A stretch of DNA of 8,885 nt, from contig OMUM01000132.1 of the NCBI GenBank assembly GCA_900314225.1, positions 1 through 8,885 of the forward strand, read 5' to 3'. Within the stretch, counting starts at the first letter, position 1; each line of letters opens with the position of its first letter. A program made the translations under genes and the position numbers. The notes under the pieces were generated by a model. It searched no databases. It was not told the DNA's origin and saw only the letters and a program-made list of their open reading frames with translations. Origin of the DNA: an uncultured bacterium (GTDB lineage Bacteria > Bacillota_I > Bacilli_A > RF39 > UBA660). Shown here in pieces: positions 8,282 through 8,885 of this stretch.

Positions 8282-8428
8282 ATGAATAATAAGAATCCAG
8301 AAACAAATACAAATATTTCTGAAACTAAAGTTGAAGAAGTACAAACAGAAACACCTAAATATGATCCTAACGTAGATAGATTTAAAGATGTTCCGGCTTA
8401 TGTAGTTGGAAGTGATGATGATAAGTAA
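8282..8428 (+). CDS. Small acidic ORF, 48 codons, possibly a gene remnant
   Basis: I do not recognise this product. It begins MNNKNPETNTN, is rich in Glu, Thr, Asn and Lys, has a KYDPNVDRFKDVPAYVV segment, and ends GSDDDK. There is no signal peptide or membrane helix. Codon choice resembles the window's real genes, which favours present or past coding. Against a functional gene, there is no ribosome site, and the start lies only 25 bp from the divergent membrane-protein start, too little room for two normal promoters. It ends exactly where the GC-rich repeat island begins, so it may be the 5' part of a gene broken there. It could equally be a short free peptide or chance. Confidence 0.35.
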   Translation: MNNKNPETNTNISETKVEEVQTETPKYDPNVDRFKDVPAYVVGSDDDK

Positions 8429-8430
8429 TG

Positions 8431-8590
8431 CCCACGTAACTTGACGGTGGCTATAAAACTATCGCCCCAAAGACTACACGGTGACTATGCCTTATGACCC
8501 TATAACTTGATGGTGACTATTGCGTTCGACCACATAACTTCACGGCGGCATATAGAATCGACCACGTATCGACGGAGTGGTACAAGCAGC
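8431..8590 (+). repeat. GC-rich island of five degenerate ~32-bp tandem repeats
   Basis: The units align to roughly CCACRTAACTTSACGG, then YGRCTAT, a variable stretch, and TCGA. The ACGG-like core recurs at 8444, 8478, 8510, 8542 and 8572, a spacing of 34, 32, 32 and 30 bp. Exact shared blocks include TCGACCAC at 8526 and 8558, GGTGACTAT at 8480 and 8512, and TAACTT at 8437, 8503 and 8535. I count 78 G+C in these 160 bases (49%), against 16 in the next 90 (18%). Units 1 and 5 can form short CCAC/GTGG hairpins; the middle units cannot do so well. The period is not a multiple of three and stops occur in all plus frames, so it is not evidently coding. It is not a CRISPR array because no repeat-spacer split exists. 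Function is unknown. Confidence 0.72.
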
Positions 8591-8621
8591 AATCAAAGCA
8601 AAGAAGTAAAAAATAATTTCT

Positions 8622-8651
8622 AAGAGATTAAGTTAAAACTTAATCTTTTTC
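8622..8651 (+). terminator. Intrinsic terminator downstream of the repeat island
   Basis: AGATTAAG (8625-8632) pairs perfectly with CTTAATCT (8639-8646), extendable by three pairs including a G-U, and is followed by TTTT then C. The orientation ends a plus-strand transcript. This implies that the small ORF and repeat island are, or once were, transcribed rightward. Confidence 0.8.
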
Positions 8652-8653
8652 TA

Positions 8654-8662
8654 TGTTATAAT
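8654..8662 (+). promoter_or_regulatory. Extended -10 promoter reading rightward
   Basis: TGTTATAAT is a perfect TGN-TATAAT extended -10. A weak TTAAAA (8633-8638) sits 18 bp upstream as a possible -35. Transcription would start near 8669 and run antisense to the transposase 3' end. No plausible plus-strand gene follows within the window; an eight-codon ATG frame at 8684 has no ribosome site. Confidence 0.5.
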
Positions 8663-8684
8663 CTTAAATTTATCAGTTTTGAAA

Positions 8685-8731
8685 TGAAAAAATCTCTTAA
8701 ACCTTTGTAAAATATAGGTTTGAGAGATTTT
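8685..8731 (-). terminator. Long hairpin terminator for the transposase transcript
   Basis: Bases 8689-8704 pair with 8716-8731 in a 16-bp stem with one G-U pair and an 11-base loop. On the minus strand the stem runs into a T tract (8690-8685), typical of a strong terminator, and it lies 26 bases beyond the transposase stop. On the plus strand only TTTTCG follows, so rightward termination would be weaker. An alternative role is as part of the insertion-sequence end. Confidence 0.72.
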
Positions 8732-8757
8732 CGTTATTGCTAAAAAAAGCGTACGTT

Positions 8758-8885
8758 TTATTCTTTCCTATTTTTTCTAATAATTTTTTTTAGATTTTGT
8801 TCTGTTATTATTTCATAATCTGTTCTAAAGCCAAATTTTTCATGTAATAAATCTGTGATATTAGTTCTCGTGTATACTGGTATAA
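8758..8885 (-). CDS. Transposase C-terminus, IS1634-like, truncated by window edge
   Basis: The last 41 codons of a minus-strand gene are present, ending at TAA (8758-8760); the rest lies beyond 8885. The readable tail contains YTRTNITDLLHEKFGFRTDY followed by EIITEQNLKKIIRKNRKE. From memory, the pattern of a TD-LHE-FGFRTDY block followed by a basic LKKI tail resembles the C-terminus of IS1634-type transposases, a DDE-type family moving DNA by cut-and-paste. Catalytic residues are not in view, so activity cannot be judged. The frame is open and the codons AT-rich like the neighbours. A strong hairpin terminator follows. Family assignment is moderate; that a real gene ends here is fairly sure. 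Confidence 0.6.
   Translation of the reverse strand, partial: IPVYTRTNITDLLHEKFGFRTDYEIITEQNLKKIIRKNRKE

Larger units (their letters stand above)
8685..8885 (-). mobile_element. End of an insertion sequence, partial in window
   Basis: The presence of the element rests on the transposase-like C-terminus and its terminator. The true left boundary is not defined: a terminal inverted repeat cannot be matched because the other end is outside the window. The boundary could lie anywhere between about 8610 and 8690. Confidence 0.4.

Noticed and set aside
8431..8590. CRISPR array
   Set aside because: Units are contiguous at about 32 bp, degenerate throughout and not divided into exact repeats and unique spacers; no cas gene is present.
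8510..8623. 37-codon plus-strand ORF running through the repeat island
   Set aside because: No ribosome site, composition set by the GC-rich repeats, and no sign of a protein repeat because the period is not a multiple of three.
8684..8710. Eight-codon leader-peptide-like frame before a hairpin (attenuator idea)
   Set aside because: No ribosome site, no gene downstream on that strand, and the hairpin fits better as a terminator of the opposite strand.

Overview
The window is AT-rich, Gram-positive-type DNA. It has consensus sigma-A-like promoters, AGGTGAT-type ribosome sites, TAA stops, U-tract hairpin terminators, a cell-wall sorting signal and a class B-like sortase. This suits a low-GC Bacillota, probably a host-associated Bacilli/Erysipelotrichia-like or Clostridia-like bacterium; that placement is inference. 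TGG encodes Trp throughout and no gene contains in-frame TGA, so nothing suggests a modified genetic code.

The left two thirds (160-6387) is one gene for a 2,075-residue surface protein. In order it has a signal peptide, a von Willebrand A (VWA) head with an intact metal site, a linker domain, two variant B-type domains, 11 Cna_B-type stalk repeats of about 100 residues, and a PPKTG sorting signal with membrane anchor. It has its own promoter (76-104) and terminator (6394-6414). Directly behind it, a second consensus promoter (6416-6444) drives a 237-residue class B-like sortase (6466-7179), the likely enzyme for attaching or polymerising the adhesin. That sortase has no Arg after its catalytic Cys; a Lys sits where the Arg is expected.

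The sortase converges on a minus-strand gene (7192-8256) for an unrecognised integral membrane protein of about ten helices. The two genes share one hairpin terminator, and the sortase stop codon lies in its loop.

The right end (8257-8885) is a patchwork: a 48-codon plus-strand ORF, then about 160 bp at roughly 49% GC built from five degenerate copies of a ~32-bp unit, then a strong terminator, an extended -10 promoter, a long hairpin terminator for the opposite strand, and the last 41 codons of a minus-strand gene resembling an IS1634-type transposase. The GC-rich repeat island is the least explained part of the window. It could be a structured RNA, a protein-binding array or a foreign insertion.
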